Origin: Datura wrightii
Taxonomy: Eukaryota > Streptophyta > Magnoliopsida > Solanales > Solanaceae
NCBI GenBank assembly: GCA_035772735.1
Contig: JASDFA010000007.1
Location: 87,009,501-87,073,500 of the forward strand
DNA: 64,000 nucleotides
Direction: 5' to 3'
Under the pieces are notes generated by a model, which saw only the letters and a list, made by a program, of their open reading frames with translations, did not search any database and had not been told where the DNA came from. Position numbers and translations under genes: made by a program. Shown here piece after piece: positions 1-12,235 of this stretch (its first letter is position 1; each line of letters starts with the position of its first letter).

Positions 1-1806
1 TAATTGAAGCAAGACAATTCAAGCTATAGCTACAACGATTATTTTTAGATAGCAAGTTAAAAATATAGCATGCACGGTGTAACCATCAAAAGCAAATATG
101 ACTATATTAAGACTTCCTAACCTCAAGAATCGACTCTCAATCTCAAAAACTCATGCAAATCGACCGATCATGAAATCCAACATGAATTTTATCATTCATT
201 AAACATGTGCCCTCACAACAAGAGAGTTACCCATTTTTACTCATAAATTTTCAAATTATAACGTGTATGGGAGATAAGAATTAAGCTCACTCTCACAAAG
301 AATTCACATGCCACGTGTATTGACCCATAAGCTTGCCCTTAGTGTTTTACTCCACTAATTTAAGAATGTTTGAACGTAAGATCAAGTAGGACTTATCGGG
401 TCGTAATGTAAGCTAAGGGACGGGTAGGCACTATTCTGGCTAGTAATAGTGGCTATCTTCCCCAAGCGCTTTTAATACATCACACGTTCATTACAGACAT
501 CTCTTCTCTTACTTCACCTTCATTCTTTTCACTCTTAAATTTCCTCATTTGTTTCCCATTTCTTTAAGCACACTTAGCTTATTAGTAAGGAGTACTTAAG
601 CAACTTTTTCATTCATTTGTTCTCTTACTCCCTACTAATACTCAAGCTTTTCAAAAAAGTGCACCTCTAATCTTTTTCTCAACTCCCCCAACCATTAGTT
701 TTCCTTCTTTTTCACGATTCGCACTCCTTTACTCTTTTGGATTTTTCACTTAAGTGCTTAGGAGTTTTGGAGCAACTTCAAGGCTATTGAAGGAAAAGGA
801 TTAAGCTTATGTTGCAGCTATCAAAGAATAGGCTTAAGGCTCAATGGGGCTGACTAGGATTAGACATTCAAGGTAGGTAAAGCGAGGGATAAAAATTAGG
901 CTCATTCAAAGAAATGCCTAAATCATCTCCTACAATCGACATCCCTCATTTCGTTTTGTATACACACCAGGCAAGTTCTAGACACTACACAATAGCATGG
1001 AATATTCAAAAACCTTACACTCACAACACATGCTCAATTCAAGACAAATTCAGCAGACTCTTAACTCAGCTTATCAAAAGAATTCAAAATTAAGCTTTAA
1101 GCACATAGAGTCATATTCAAGAGTCTAGGTGTCTCAAACAGGGTTATACAACTTCTTACATGCTTCAACACTAACCACACTTACATCTCACAATTATGTG
1201 TAGCACATAACAAGAACATCAAGCCATCAATTAGCTAAGGGTTCAAAAACCAAAACCTATTGACTAATTTTCCCTCAAGACGGTCGTCATCCATCCATCG
1301 TCGGGAATAGTCCCTAACAATGACTAAAAACAACTATTTTACAGACAAAGAAATTTTTTATTCTTCGGTTCAAAGTGCCCCCATCGAAAAAGACCCGAAA
1401 AGAAAAACCAACTGGTGGGGTATCATGCTCAACTAAAAAATTTTTCCTCAACCAATACCTACCAAGCACTAAATTCACCCAAAATCATTTAGCACAAAAT
1501 TTTGAAATTTCCCTCACCCCACACATGAATCATGCTATGCCCGCAAAGCATCTAATTAAAATTCAAAAAGGGTGAGAAATACTCCCTGGGGCCTCTAGGC
1601 CTAGCTAACAGCATGTTTTTTTTCATTTTTGAACAAGTAGATATTCGACCCCACACTTTCCCTCTTTCATGCTTCTTAGCTCCTCCTCCAAGGGTGCTCA
1701 GACTTTCCCTCCATTTGTGCTTAATTCTCCACCAAAACAACAACAAGATGAAAATAAACAAAATCAACACAAACAAAAAAAAAATTAAAATTGTACCTGT
1801 GGTACC
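1..1806 (-). other. Element H, 3' noncoding region
   Basis: AT-rich DNA with no credible ORF, downstream of the H protease region in the sense (minus) direction. Several stretches resemble the matching part of element G at 19777-21140. Both contain a block about CCTCACAACAA, then a run near CCATAGGCTTGCCCTTA, then T-rich stretches. H therefore goes straight from protease to 3' noncoding DNA, without the second ORF seen in G and without RT or integrase. The 3' LTR lies outside the window on the left. Confidence 0.6.
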
Positions 1807-1856
1807 CTTGGGTTGCCTCCTAAGCAGCGCCTAATTTTTCATTGCGACACGACGTG
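1807..1856 (-). other. Conserved post-protease hairpin block (H copy)
   Basis: The plus-strand sequence at 1807-1824 reads CTTGGGTTGCCTCCTAAG, a 6-base inverted repeat with one mismatch around a 6-base loop. It is followed about 20 bases later by GCGACACGACG. Element G has the same block in the same order at 24683-24730, where both inverted repeats are perfect. No function is known to me. Confidence 0.6.
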
Positions 1857-1889
1857 GACTATCCTTTTTAGGATCCTCATACCCGTGTT

Positions 1890-3056
1890 CTATTTTGAGA
1901 ACCATCTTCTTCTCTTTTGGTTTTTCGAGGGAACAACCACCACTCTGTCCCTCTCTTCCTCCAACTCCTTCTCTAACGGAATCCCTCCATCAAATTCAGG
2001 CTGAAAAGTAATCATCTCCTGTGGTCGTGGATCTATGGAATCTTCCACCCCACCCTTAGCCTCTAATAACACACTGACCTTACAAAGGTCTCTGTAATGT
2101 GTGGGCGGGTTAATCTCTTGGTAGACCCAGAAGAGTTCTTCTTCATCATTTACCCTCATTTTCAAGGTCCTTGCTCTTACATTAATAATCGCTCCTCCAG
2201 TGGCCAAAAATGGCCGTCCCAAGATCAGGGGTATGTTTTCATCAACTTTAAAATTCAATATAATGATATCAACGGGTATAATGAACTTACCCACTTTGAT
2301 GAGAAGGTCCTCGATTATTCCATCTGGTGCCACTTGCGACTTGTCTGCAAGCTGTAGCATTAATCGTGTTGGTCTCGGTTGACCTAACCCCAAGGTGTTA
2401 AACAAAGATAGGGACATTAGATTAACTACTACCCCTAAATCACACAGATCTCTTATCACCTCAACTTTACCAATTTGTATAGGGAGAGTAAAACTCCCTG
2501 GGTCTTTGAGCTTTTTAGGTATCTTGCTCATCACCCTGTGGCTGCACCCCTCAGTCAGTGCTACTATCTGAACATCCACCAATCTGACATTGTTGGCCAC
2601 CACATCATTCAAGTACTTATCATACTTGGGCATTCCCTGCAAAACATCAAGCAAAGGCAAATTTATGTGAAGTTCATTGAAAATATCAAAGAACTTTCTA
2701 AAGCATTCCTCCTCCTTGCTCTTTTTGAGTCTTTGCGAAAATGGTGGTGGTGGTCTCTGTGCTGGCTGCAATGATGATTGTGCATTTTGTTGCACAACAC
2801 TCTAATTATCTCCCTTTTCAGTGGATGGTCCCTTTCTAACCAACTCCGGCTGCACCTCATTTCTCCTTTCTTTCGGTGGTACATCAGCCAATTGCCTACC
2901 ACTCCTCAAATTGATTGCGTTGATCTGTCGGGGGTTTGTGTCTGTGTCACTGGGTAATCCTCCCTGCGGTCTAGTGTAGTGAGCAACTGCTATTTGACCC
3001 ATCTGCTTCTCTAGATTGCGGGTGGCCAACCACTGATTTTTCAAATCTGATTCCAT
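1890..3056 (-). pseudogene. Element H gag-protease linker and aspartic protease
   Basis: Two ORFs in one frame (3056-2802 and 2795-1890), separated by a stop, continue the gag ORF after a frameshift. The linker is hydrophilic and Pro/Gln-rich. The protease follows with the Athila-type active-site neighbourhood CDLGVVVNLM (family usually DLGASINLMP) and the downstream ILGRPFLAT motif near the protease C-terminus. Known Athila elements continue into reverse transcriptase. Here the frame ends within about 300 bases of ILGRPF and no RT, RNase H or integrase follows. H is therefore a gag-protease-only, non-autonomous element or an old internal deletion. Confidence 0.85.
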
Positions 3057-3111
3057 CCTCGCCTGATTCTCTGCTAATTGGGTCTGTCTCCTTAATCTTC
3101 TACAACATCTC

Positions 3112-4185
3112 CTAAATGTTGCTGCTCAACTGGCCGCCATTCTGCCTATTTTGTTGCTGATACTGCTGCTGCTGAGGTTGCTGGTAGCTTTGACTTTGAT
3201 TTCCACCCCAAGAAAAATTCAGGTGGCTCTGCCAATTCTTGTTGTAATTGTTCCCAAAATTCTTATTGTTTCTCTGAACATTCCCAAAAAAATTGACCGA
3301 TTCAGGATTGGCCCCACAGGATTCTACATTGTGCCCATTATTTCCGCAGATTTCACACCAACTAGGAGCTTGCTGAACTGCATTTACCTGTCCCTGCTGT
3401 TGGTTCATACTCAGTTTATTGAACTGAGTCATCATCTGATGCTGAAATGATGCTAGCTGTGTAGCCAAGGCATTTACACCATCCACCTCTATTAGCCCTG
3501 CTGTTCTCTTTCCTACCCCTCTCGATGACTCGCTGTGCCACTCTGAATTTCCTTGAGCAATCCTGTTCAACAAAGTGTACAGCTCATCATAAGACTTCTC
3601 TAATGCTTTCCCACCCGATGCAAAGTCTAGTAAAATTTTTATGTGTGGGTCTAGACTTTCCACAAAGGTATGGGCTAGAACTTCATTGGACTACTTATGA
3701 TGGGGGCAGTCTCTCAATAATGACTTGAATCTCTCCCAAGCCAAATACAAGTTCTCCTCCGGCCTCTACATAAAGCTTAATATTTCACTCCTGAGTTTGG
3801 CAGTCTTGCCTGAAGGGAAGAATCTGATGAGGAACTTCTTTGCCAAATCATCCCAAGAAGTTATGGAATTCGGTGGCTCAAATTTCAACCACCTCTTTGC
3901 CTCTCCCAACAATGAGAATGGGAAGAGGGTAAGTCAGACATAATCTGTGGACACTCCGGTGGGGACGAACGTGTCACTAATCTCAAGGAAGTTCTTTAAG
4001 TGTTGTTGTGGGTCCTCATGAGTCATCCCAGTGAACTGGCCACTAGAATGTAACAGCTGCATCATATTCTGTTTCAATTCAAAGTTCGCTCTAGGTTCTA
4101 GTTTGCGGATACTAGAGGTCACATTTGTCGCTAGTGGGATCGCCACTTTACGAATTGGTTGGGCTGCCATGGTTTCAGGTAACAA
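3112..4185 (-). pseudogene. Element H Athila-type gag (capsid/nucleocapsid)
   Basis: A single minus frame runs from the Met at 4185 to 3112 with internal stops near 3940, 3768 and 3695. One is a TGA in YV*LTLFPFSL, where Arg is expected. The N-terminal half has the retrotransposon gag signature LTLFPFSL..EAKRWL with FLIRFFP after it. The C-terminal part has one intact zinc knuckle CEICGNNGHNVESC (CX2CX4HX4C) and then an Asn/Gln-rich tail. The primer site lies about 255 bases upstream. The product would package element RNA in cytoplasmic particles, but the stops make it a pseudogene. Confidence 0.88.
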
Positions 4186-4440
4186 CTTCGCTTGCCCTAC
4201 TGGTGGGTGTTGTTGTAACCTCTCCTAAAGTATCTTTAGCTTTCACTCTAGAGCTTCCCTCCTGCGTAAATGAAGTTGATGTTCAGGTTCAAGCAACGGT
4301 TCCACTAGCTCTGTATTCCTTGCCAGCTCTGCAACGACAACCTGTCACCTGCAATATATCGAACTAAGACCAAGTTTCTCAACACTTAAGAAAATTAAAA
4401 ATCACACAAAAACAGAAAAATTTACTAAACTTCGCCAGTT

Positions 4441-4457
4441 CCCCGGCAACGGCGCCA
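4441..4457 (-). other. Element H primer binding site
   Basis: On the minus strand this reads TGGCGCCGTTGCCGGGG, the primer site typical of Athila-type and related plant elements. It lies 6 bases inside the LTR end at 4464, which fixes the orientation (minus) and the internal LTR boundary. Confidence 0.88.
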
Positions 4458-4463
4458 AAAACT

Positions 4464-6000
4464 TGTTGCGCTCCAGCGCACTCGCAAGCGTACGCGGTCG
4501 TACAAGTAATACAGTGGCCCTTTTTAAGAGCCGGATATCGAATCCACAGGGACTGGACCAATTAAGCAATTATGAAGTTTAAGTGTATGATTAACCTTCA
4601 CAAGTGTTGATTATAGAAGTTTTCGGTAAATTATAATTAACTTTTGGGGTGGTCACAAAACAATCTAGAAATGATATAATAAGCAACTAGAGCTACGGCT
4701 GGATAATCATGCAATGCTACACTTTGTAATGGTTCACATATGAAATTATCAATTGTTATCTCACATAGTTGGAATTGCAATGTTCATGGTCTCTCGAGCC
4801 TCTAAACACGACGAACTAGCCTCACAACTACATCGTTGAGTGGGGATGCGACATCCTAGTTCGTGGGCAATTCAATTACATGGATGTGGTTTACGGGGTT
4901 TATGCTCTTGGTTAGGGATTTTCGTGCCTCTAATCATTTAACCTAACTTAGCTTCACAACTAATTCTACTAGTGGTGGAGTGACAATTTTAAGTCGGTGT
5001 CTTACTATTATCCCGTTTTATCAACCAAGTAGGAAATTTAGGTATATTATTTATCCTAATTGTGAATCATATCGAAAGATAAGAACTTTCTCACTGCATT
5101 CCTATGTTATTTCCTAGGGTTACTCTTTCAAGCTTTTACCTAGCTTAACATGTATGTTTTCATGGTGATCAAGCATAAAAACAACCATAATAAAGAATGT
5201 AAGACAAAACAACAATTAACAACTCAAACCAAAACGAATTCATGCATTACAATCATATCACGTGGCCTCAACCCTAGGGAAAGGGTTTTAGCAACTCATG
5301 TTCGTATAATAACTTAAAAACATCGTTAAAGTAGGGTACTTACAAGAATAGGTAAAAGAGAATGTCAAATTAGTGAACCCTCGGTGAGTTCTTCACTTCT
5401 CCCTTCGCTCCTCTATGGTTTTCAGAAAATATTTCGTGACAAATGATTTTAGAATCTAAGGGTTTAATTTATAGTAAATACAAAATTGTCAATTTTTGGC
5501 CTGTCATGGAATGGCTCCGTGGCACGGAGGTGAACGCGCCAATTTGCCTCCATGCCACGGAGGTAACGCGGAAGCACACTGGAAATTGCAGCCTCAACAG
5601 GTCTTGTATGACGTGCCTGCGCGACACACGGCGTGGCACGGAGCTCCTCTAGCGCGATGGCCAGTGTGACACGGCCTGCAGCGTGCAGCAGTGCCTGGCA
5701 TGGCACGAACACTGGCGTGCAGGCGCCTTGGAGGGCAGGATTTCACCCGCATGGCCTTGGCGTGGCACGACGTTGGGCGTAGCACACGCATAGCGTGGCA
5801 AGCTGCCTGGCGCAGCTAGCCTTGCCATAGCATGTTTTCTTGCCATCTTTTTCAATTCACTTCCAATTCCATTCCTTCACTTCACCCATCATTATTTATT
5901 GCCTCATATGCATTTTACACCTACAAAACAAGGACTAATCATATTGGTTAGTGCATACCCACATTTTCACAAAATCACATAAGAATGTATGTGTATAATT
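4464..6000 (-). repeat. Element H 5' LTR (Athila-type)
   Basis: The LTR's 3' end (minus strand ...GCGCAACA) is at 4464, beside the primer site. About 790 bases of it match, in inverse orientation, the fragment at 56691-57485, which confirms a repeat family. The outer end is uncertain and is placed near 6000 where the similarity to LTR-like sequence stops. From 5500 to 5835 it holds a GC-rich cluster of short inverted repeats such as CTCCGTGGCACGGAGG and GCGTGGCACGACG. A weak splice-donor-like CTTGTAAGTA (minus) lies near 5337-5345. Confidence 0.75.
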
Positions 6001-6229
6001 AGACAAACCGACTAAATTAAGCTATAAAGTAGCACTTGGGAACGTAATTATGCCAATGATCAGATTTCGAGCGACAGAAGGTCGGCCTGAGAGCCACGTG
6101 CATAGATGCATATCAGTAGGGAGTCGTGCGATGCGTTGGCCCACAGGGCTGCGCGACACGCAGACAAACTGACGCATGGAGCTGCACGACCCGCAGGGAG
6201 CGGCGCGTCGTGCCCCTGTTCCTCTGTGA

Positions 6230-6266
6230 TGGGAGGTGCACCGTGGACCCCTGCCGCTACCTCCCA
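6230..6266. repeat. Inverted repeat in LTR J
   Basis: TGGGAGGT at 6230-6237 and ACCTCCCA at 6259-6266 form a perfect 8-base inverted repeat around a 21-base GC-rich loop. It ends exactly where the TA run begins. Confidence 0.7.
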
Positions 6267-6285
6267 TATATATATATATATATAA
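6266..6285 (+). promoter_or_regulatory. TA microsatellite / likely TATA region of LTR J
   Basis: A run of alternating TA ending TATAAATTT, directly after the GC-rich block and about 480 bases before the AGGTATGT donor. The spacing resembles element I (TATA to donor about 490 bases), so it may serve as the LTR's TATA box. It could equally be only a microsatellite. Confidence 0.45.
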
Positions 6286-7180
6286 ATTTGTATGAAGTTG
6301 GATTCATTTAAAATATTACCCCAAAGGGCAGTAGTGTCTAAGGCGATTTCCCCTCTTGATTTTCGTCAAAGTGATGGCAAATTAAGCTATCAAATCATCT
6401 TCAAACACAAATTCTTCTAGGGTAATGAATTTCAGGGCTACGAATAACATACTTACGGATTGAATCATTGAAGTTGGCTTGGGTCTATGGAGCCTACGGA
6501 GTAGTAGTCGTAAAAATCATCTATGTTCAAGTCCGGAACATCACCAATGGTAGTGAGTACTTCTACCCTCTTAATCTATAATAATTTATACGGTTTTTCC
6601 AAGTTGAACTTGTTGTGACTTGTTTTCGTTGTGTTTTGTGGGATGATGTTGCTAGCCTACTTCTTGAAATAGAATAACTTATTCTCTTAACATATGAGCT
6701 AAGATACAGAGCAATTACAAGTCTTAATTGAAGTAGGATTAGTTGAGCGGAGTTCGGCAATTGAGGTATGTTAAGGCTAACCTCCTTCAGCAAGTTATTC
6801 TCATTGTATAGTTAATACAACTTGAGCTTTCATAATAGTCGTGTTTACGTGTGTTATGGTTAGCTGCTATGAGTTGAATTCATGTTGTATTATAGTATCC
6901 CTTGTTAGGATTATCCTTATTCCAGCTTTTCCTCTCGTTAAAAGCGGCCCAAAGATTATTGATTCGTATTGTTGCCGCCTAGGTTGGACAGTGAGTTTTT
7001 GCAATCGTGCTGAGGCCATAGAGGCTGTGGCTAGCTGTTGAGCATACTTTGTTAAATTGGGCAGCATAGGGCACAGTTTCATGATATAGCTTTTTGTTTT
7101 GACGCCTATATATATACAGTAAAGCTCTCCTACAAGCCATTGTCGTACCTTGACGCCCACAGGGCTAGCATCTTGATGGT

Positions 7181-7827
7181 TGTCACGACTCGAGCATAGG
7201 GCCAAATTTGGACATGGAACCTAGAACCATAAATAGCTCCAAGTCAACCCATGGAATAAACATGATAACTAAAGCTTAACATAAGCAAAGTAGAAAACTA
7301 AATTTTGAAATAGCTGAAATCTGAATAATAAAACTCAAAAATAAGAAAACACTGAATCCGAAGATGAATTTAGAATTCTATGTCCAAAAAGCCTCTAACA
7401 TACTGACAAGTTGATGGAACAACACCCCAACTAGCTCACTAGAAGTATGAAACTAAAAATGACAAAACTCAGCCAACTGAAGGTCCTCGAAGGATGAAGG
7501 CTCACCAACAAAGCTATCTGAGATACACTCTAGAGACGGGTAGTGGCAGGATTGAGTCTAAACATTTGAGCCTGTATCGTAAAATGATACAGTATAGAGT
7601 ATGTGATTAGTACTTGAAATGTACTGAGTATGCAGATAAGTAAAGCAGGCTAGTAAGTATAATTTGAAAACATGCAAAACATAAATCATAGCATTATAAG
7701 ATTCTGAGAGTAAGAACTGTGTGATGATATCTGAAAATATGATTAGACATAAACAAATAGAATGAACCAAAGCTGAAAATGATATTCATAAGTAAAATTA
7801 ATAAACAAATCATTGGGTCAAACTTTC
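7181..7827 (-). repeat. B-family LTR fragment (possible 3' LTR of element B)
   Basis: Starts TGTCACGACTCGAGC and matches the first 660 bases of the LTR at 62143 (TGTCATGGCC...), including the shared stretches CTCCAAGTCAACCCAT and ATCATTGGGTCAAAC. The match stops at 7827, where element E begins. The rest of this LTR is found nowhere in the window. It may be the left part of element B's own 3' LTR, separated from B by everything nested between, or a separate truncated copy. Confidence 0.75.
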
Positions 7828-7883
7828 TATAATGCCCCAGAAACCCTAAGACCAGACCAAGGAGTTGAAACAGAGAAAATAGG
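7828..7883 (+). repeat. Element E 5' LTR, piece 1
   Basis: Starts TATAATGCCCC where the 3' LTR has TGTAATGCCCC, so the terminal TG has become TA. It matches the first 56 bases of the 3' LTR at 36098 and stops at GAAAATAGG, the point where F inserted. Confidence 0.9.
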
Positions 7884-10800
7884 TGTCACGCCCCAAAACA
7901 GTGGTAGGGCGCAATTGGCACTCGATTCATGATTAATCAATAAGTTGGCTACATGAAATCTATAACTGTAACACTTAGGCCATCTAGGCCACCTGTCACA
8001 ACCAACTGGAGTATAAACTAGACCCATATGGTCTCAACAATACAGGGTAAACAACTGAAATGCAATCAATGCAATGAGTATGCTAAAGCAAGCAACAATA
8101 AGCCGAAGAGGCCACAAACTGAATAAAACTGTACACACTAAGTCCACAAAGCCTCTGAAGAGTAAACTAACTGATGGTCGGAACAGGGCTCCGACCTACC
8201 CATAACTGCATCTCACAACTCAAGCATTTATAACTAAGCGCTAACTCCAGGAAGAAAGGAGCATACCAACACATCCGTAGATCTCACGAACTGCTACTGC
8301 AACTAGCTATCCCGACCTTTACCTACACCTGCGGCACGAACGTAGGTCCCGAAGTGAAGGGACGTCAATACGAATGAAAGGTATTGGTATGTAAGACTGA
8401 AACTGTAAATATGAGATAACAATCTTATAATAACTGACTCAACACATAAACATATAAAGGATAGATATAACCTAGAACTCTGCAACCTATAATTGATAAC
8501 AACTTACTATAACATAAGTGAACTCAAGATAACTGAACTAGGAATAAGGATTAGTAACAACCTGGAATCCTGGAAATCAAATCCTGATAATAACTCTATA
8601 ATGAGATGAAAATGCAATTAAGAAATGCACAAAAGAAACTATAACTGTAACGCCGGCGACCAGCCAACCATAAATTCATATATATAAAATTCGTTCAGCT
8701 GGTGTAGCACACTGGGATAAAATAAAAATATCTCCTACCGGCATCCACACCGGGGTAAAATAAAAAAATCTCCAGTCGACTTACCACACCGGGGTAAAAT
8801 AAAAATATCTCTAGTCGGCATACCACACCGAGGTAAAATAAAAATAAATCTCAATCGCAATCATAAATGGAGCTGATAAGGCTCATACAGACTATCTGTA
8901 TACTAACAACCATGAAATATGCTGACTTAGTAATGATAACATGTGTAGGATCTTACCACAACCCCAAATACCACAATTATGCCATACACATATAGGCCTT
9001 TCATTTAGCATTTAAATACATACACATGTTGTGAATGAATTCTAGGGAAGTTCCAAGGACTGGAATATCATAAAGACTGTGTAGACACACATTCATGATT
9101 TTAAATATCTCCTAGCAATACTAACACGGGGTGCAGAGAGGAATAGCTTAATTTAACATTTTCTATTAACAATCTTAACATTTATTCCGTGCTTATACTC
9201 GTTTGACTTTCATACTTTCATATCAATAATTGTGAGCATACCTCATTAGTCGCACATCATATCACATCTCAAGGTAATTTATGAATAGGAAGACATAACT
9301 CGCGTATCTCAAACTTGGTGCTCTTTAACATAAAAATGCAAGGCAATTGTCTAGGGGTTGCCTTAACATAAATAAAGACTTATAGACATGCTTTAGACAA
9401 TATAGGAAAGGCTCATGTAAAACTTTGCAATATATGAGGAGCTTAGAAAAGCTTAGCGACATTATAAACAGTTTAGAAACTTCCAAGAAAAAAAATCCTT
9501 TAAAACTTGAAAAAGTTAATCTAACTCATAGAATAAATAACCAAAGATAATTGTTTAAAAGTACGATGAACAGCTTCTCTTTAGCTTGAGTCAGTATCTC
9601 AAAATATTCGATTCTAATCATTTCTTAAGAAGTTAACACTTTACAGGCCTTTCATTAGCTTAACACAACTGAACATAAACAACTTTATTTATAACTTTTT
9701 TGCTAAAAGTCTTTAGAACAGGGTAAATCCTGCTAGCCATTTTCCTAACTCATTAACAATCATAACACTTATCATCTAATTCAACAACCTTTAGCTGTAC
9801 TTTTCGTATTAATCTTAAATGCTTTTTCAGGCAGGATTCATCATTCCCTACTTAGTTATCTACTCTCGTGTTCACTATTTCAGCAATTCTTATACGCACT
9901 TACCTTTTTACCTAATTTCCAACCTTGTCTCTTAAACATCGTCTTGCTCATATTTTAACATCACTCAAAGGTTCATGAAATAAACTACGAACAGAGGGCA
10001 TATAACTCACATATTACCTTAAAAGGACTAACATTTTTTCTTATCTCTCCTTTGCTACTAGCACCTCAACTTTTACACTTAGGTTAATTTCCTTACACAT
10101 CTACAACTTTTAAAGAAATGCAACGTGTCTACTCAAAGCCTTAAGCTATTCTTAGGAGTTCTAGGTAAGTCAAGTTCTCTAATAAAAATACAGCGACTTT
10201 CTAAAGGCAATCCTTGTCGCTTTAGTGCGAAACTTGAACGTAGGCATAAATGTATGTATGTATGTATATATATAAATATATATATAATTTCGTATAACCT
10301 TTTAACATCAATATATTATGTATAACCTACCCATCAAGATGGTTCCATAGAAATATCAATAGTTTACCCGTTCGGGTTCTATTTTCTAAGTTTAACGTAT
10401 CGGTTAATTAAGAAACACATTAATTAGTTGCTTAGCTTAAGGGAGAGGGATCAGGGAACCTTTTCATGGCCCCAGGTACCTTAAAACATGCATAAAGAGG
10501 GTAGGTAACTATTGTAAGGAAATTCCATTTCATTACCCTCATTAGCCCTTATTGAGTTAAAACTGATTTCAAATATAAGGTTCGTCTGTGCGTCATCGTC
10601 TTGCCATGTTTAGCAATTCCCTTACCAACCATAACGTGAAACAACTGTGACACCAAAAATACATAATATAATGTAAAGGAACAACTCACAATTCCCACGC
10701 CGAGGGGACTTCAGACTCAATTTACAACTATGACTATAATCGAAGGCAATTGCCCTCTTTACTTTACATTCATTTGTTCAAACTCTTGAGCAAATACACA

Positions 10801-12201
10801 ACTTAATACCAAGTAATTCTAACAACTGGGAAGAATTATAATATTCTACTAAGAATCTCAAGTATGGGAGAATGCCGCATTCATCCTCGGCATGAATTCG
10901 TGCTTGAAAATCAAGAGACAAAGATCGCCTTACATGCCTTTTTTTTCAGCGAGCTTTCTTATGTCGTTTCTTTCTTTCAACAACCAGAACTTTATCCATT
11001 CAAATTAGTTGAATATATCACCAAGTGACAATGCTGTATCAAGCCAACTTATCCAGCCAAAACATTACATCAATATGCAGTCACAACACAAAAAAAATAA
11101 GGTAACACTTAGCATTTCTTATTTCAACTTGTTTCTACAACTTTGGGGGGAAATCGAGGTAGGAAATTACCTAACTTTTCTCATGAAAAACTCCCACAGA
11201 TATAGAGTATAGTCTCAGAAAAACACAGCTGTTCCAACCTTCAAAAACGAGCAGAACTTCAACAAAAACATACCGATAACGGCTGCCCAACATAATCTCC
11301 AACTTCTAGCTTTAGGTAGGACTTTTAGGCAAGTTTAGCAATTAGAAACACTTACCATTTGCATTATTATATTCTTGGATATAATAGGAGTATTTTCCTC
11401 CAAATCACTTCCCAATATATCAGCAATCTTGCTGCCCAAAACGCAGCAACATAACGGCACAACAACTACAACAAGTCAACATACAAACCATAACTTTCTT
11501 CTAGTTTTCCTTCAAAAATTCATACACTTATTAGAGATTTCAAAAGAGGGAAGTGAATTACTATTTATTATGAATAATTCCTTCTAAGATGGAGTATAAC
11601 TTTAGCTCAAAATAGTCCCAAACACGCAGCAACAACACTGTCAAAACGAAGCTACAAGGCAGCAAGAACTTCACCACAACGTTGCCTTCACTTCCATCAA
11701 CTTTTGCATGAGTTTTGATGGTGTTTTCTTGAGGGATTTCTCTTGGTTCTTAGACTTTGCTACTGGAGAAGAGAGAGGATTTTAGAGTGTAAGAAAGCAC
11801 CTCAAACCTGGAAAATTTGAAAATGATTTCATAACAAAAACTTAAAATATAAGGATGTTTGGGCGGTGGCCGTTTTTAGGGCGGTGGCCATGTCACTGCC
11901 CGATAGTGCCACTGTAAAATGCCTATAACTTTTTATTTTGAACTCCGATTGATATGTCGTTTGATGTTCTGAAAACTAAACTCGAAGATCTTTAATTTGA
12001 TAGGTTTTAGGGCCTCTAGTTCCTTATATATTAGGAGATATGGTCATTTAAAGTTGACCCTAACTTATAAACTTCACATACACTTTGTTTTTCCATTCGT
12101 ACACATTTCCCTTGTCATCTATGAAAAATATACAACCCGTACTTTACTTATCATAGAATAAAAACATCAAATAATCACCAAAAATTTTCCGGAGTTTAAC
12201 A
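7884..12201 (-). repeat. Element F 3' LTR (left)
   Basis: 4318 bases from TGTCACGCCCC to TTTAACA. It contains a 39-base tandem array (about 8697-8855), a TATA-like TATATAAGG (minus, 12023-12031), a GC-rich direct repeat with GGGCGGTGGCC (about 11868-11892) and a donor-like GGTAAGTG (minus, about 11350-11356). Small ORFs within it, such as the one at 11375-11587 repeated at 17070-17282, are LTR sequence and not genes. Confidence 0.88.
8697..8855. repeat. 39-base tandem repeat in F left LTR
   Basis: About four degenerate copies of a 38-39-base unit containing CACACCGGGGTAAAATAAAA. The same array is in the right LTR at about 14411-14565, so it predates F's insertion. Confidence 0.85.
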
Positions 12202-12235
12202 TCCTCCCCCCTTAGAAACATTCGTCCTCGAATGA
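12202..12235 (-). other. Element F polypurine tract and preceding hairpin
   Basis: Plus strand TCCTCCCCCCTTA at 12202-12214 is the polypurine tract on the minus strand, abutting the LTR end. Next to it, 12218-12235 reads ACATTCGTCCTCGAATGA, a hairpin with a 6-base stem and loop TCCT (AGGA in sense). The same pair occurs in C, D, E and I. Confidence 0.82.

Larger units (their letters stand above)
6060..7180 (+). repeat. LTR fragment J, plus-strand chromovirus type
   Basis: This stretch has no gene. It aligns in part with the LTR of element I in reverse orientation: around 6758-6795 both read CAATTGAGGTATGT and then a stretch with TTCAGCAAGTTA. In the plus direction it shows a GC-rich block (6060-6260), a TA run usable as a TATA box (6266-6284) and a splice-donor sequence AGGTATGT (6764-6771). 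That is the order seen in the chromovirus LTRs of this window. The left boundary with H's LTR is not resolved. On the right it is cut at 7181 by a B-family LTR. Confidence 0.6.

Noticed and set aside
3151..3450. 99-codon plus-strand ORF
   Set aside because: Exact shadow of the H gag zinc-knuckle region on the other strand.
5500..5835. GC-rich block as an exon or CpG-island promoter of a host gene
   Set aside because: It lies inside the H LTR and is made of short inverted repeats. ORFs there are short and low in complexity.
11375..11587. 70-codon ORF, repeated at 17070-17282, as a conserved small gene
   Set aside because: The repetition is explained by the two LTRs of element F.
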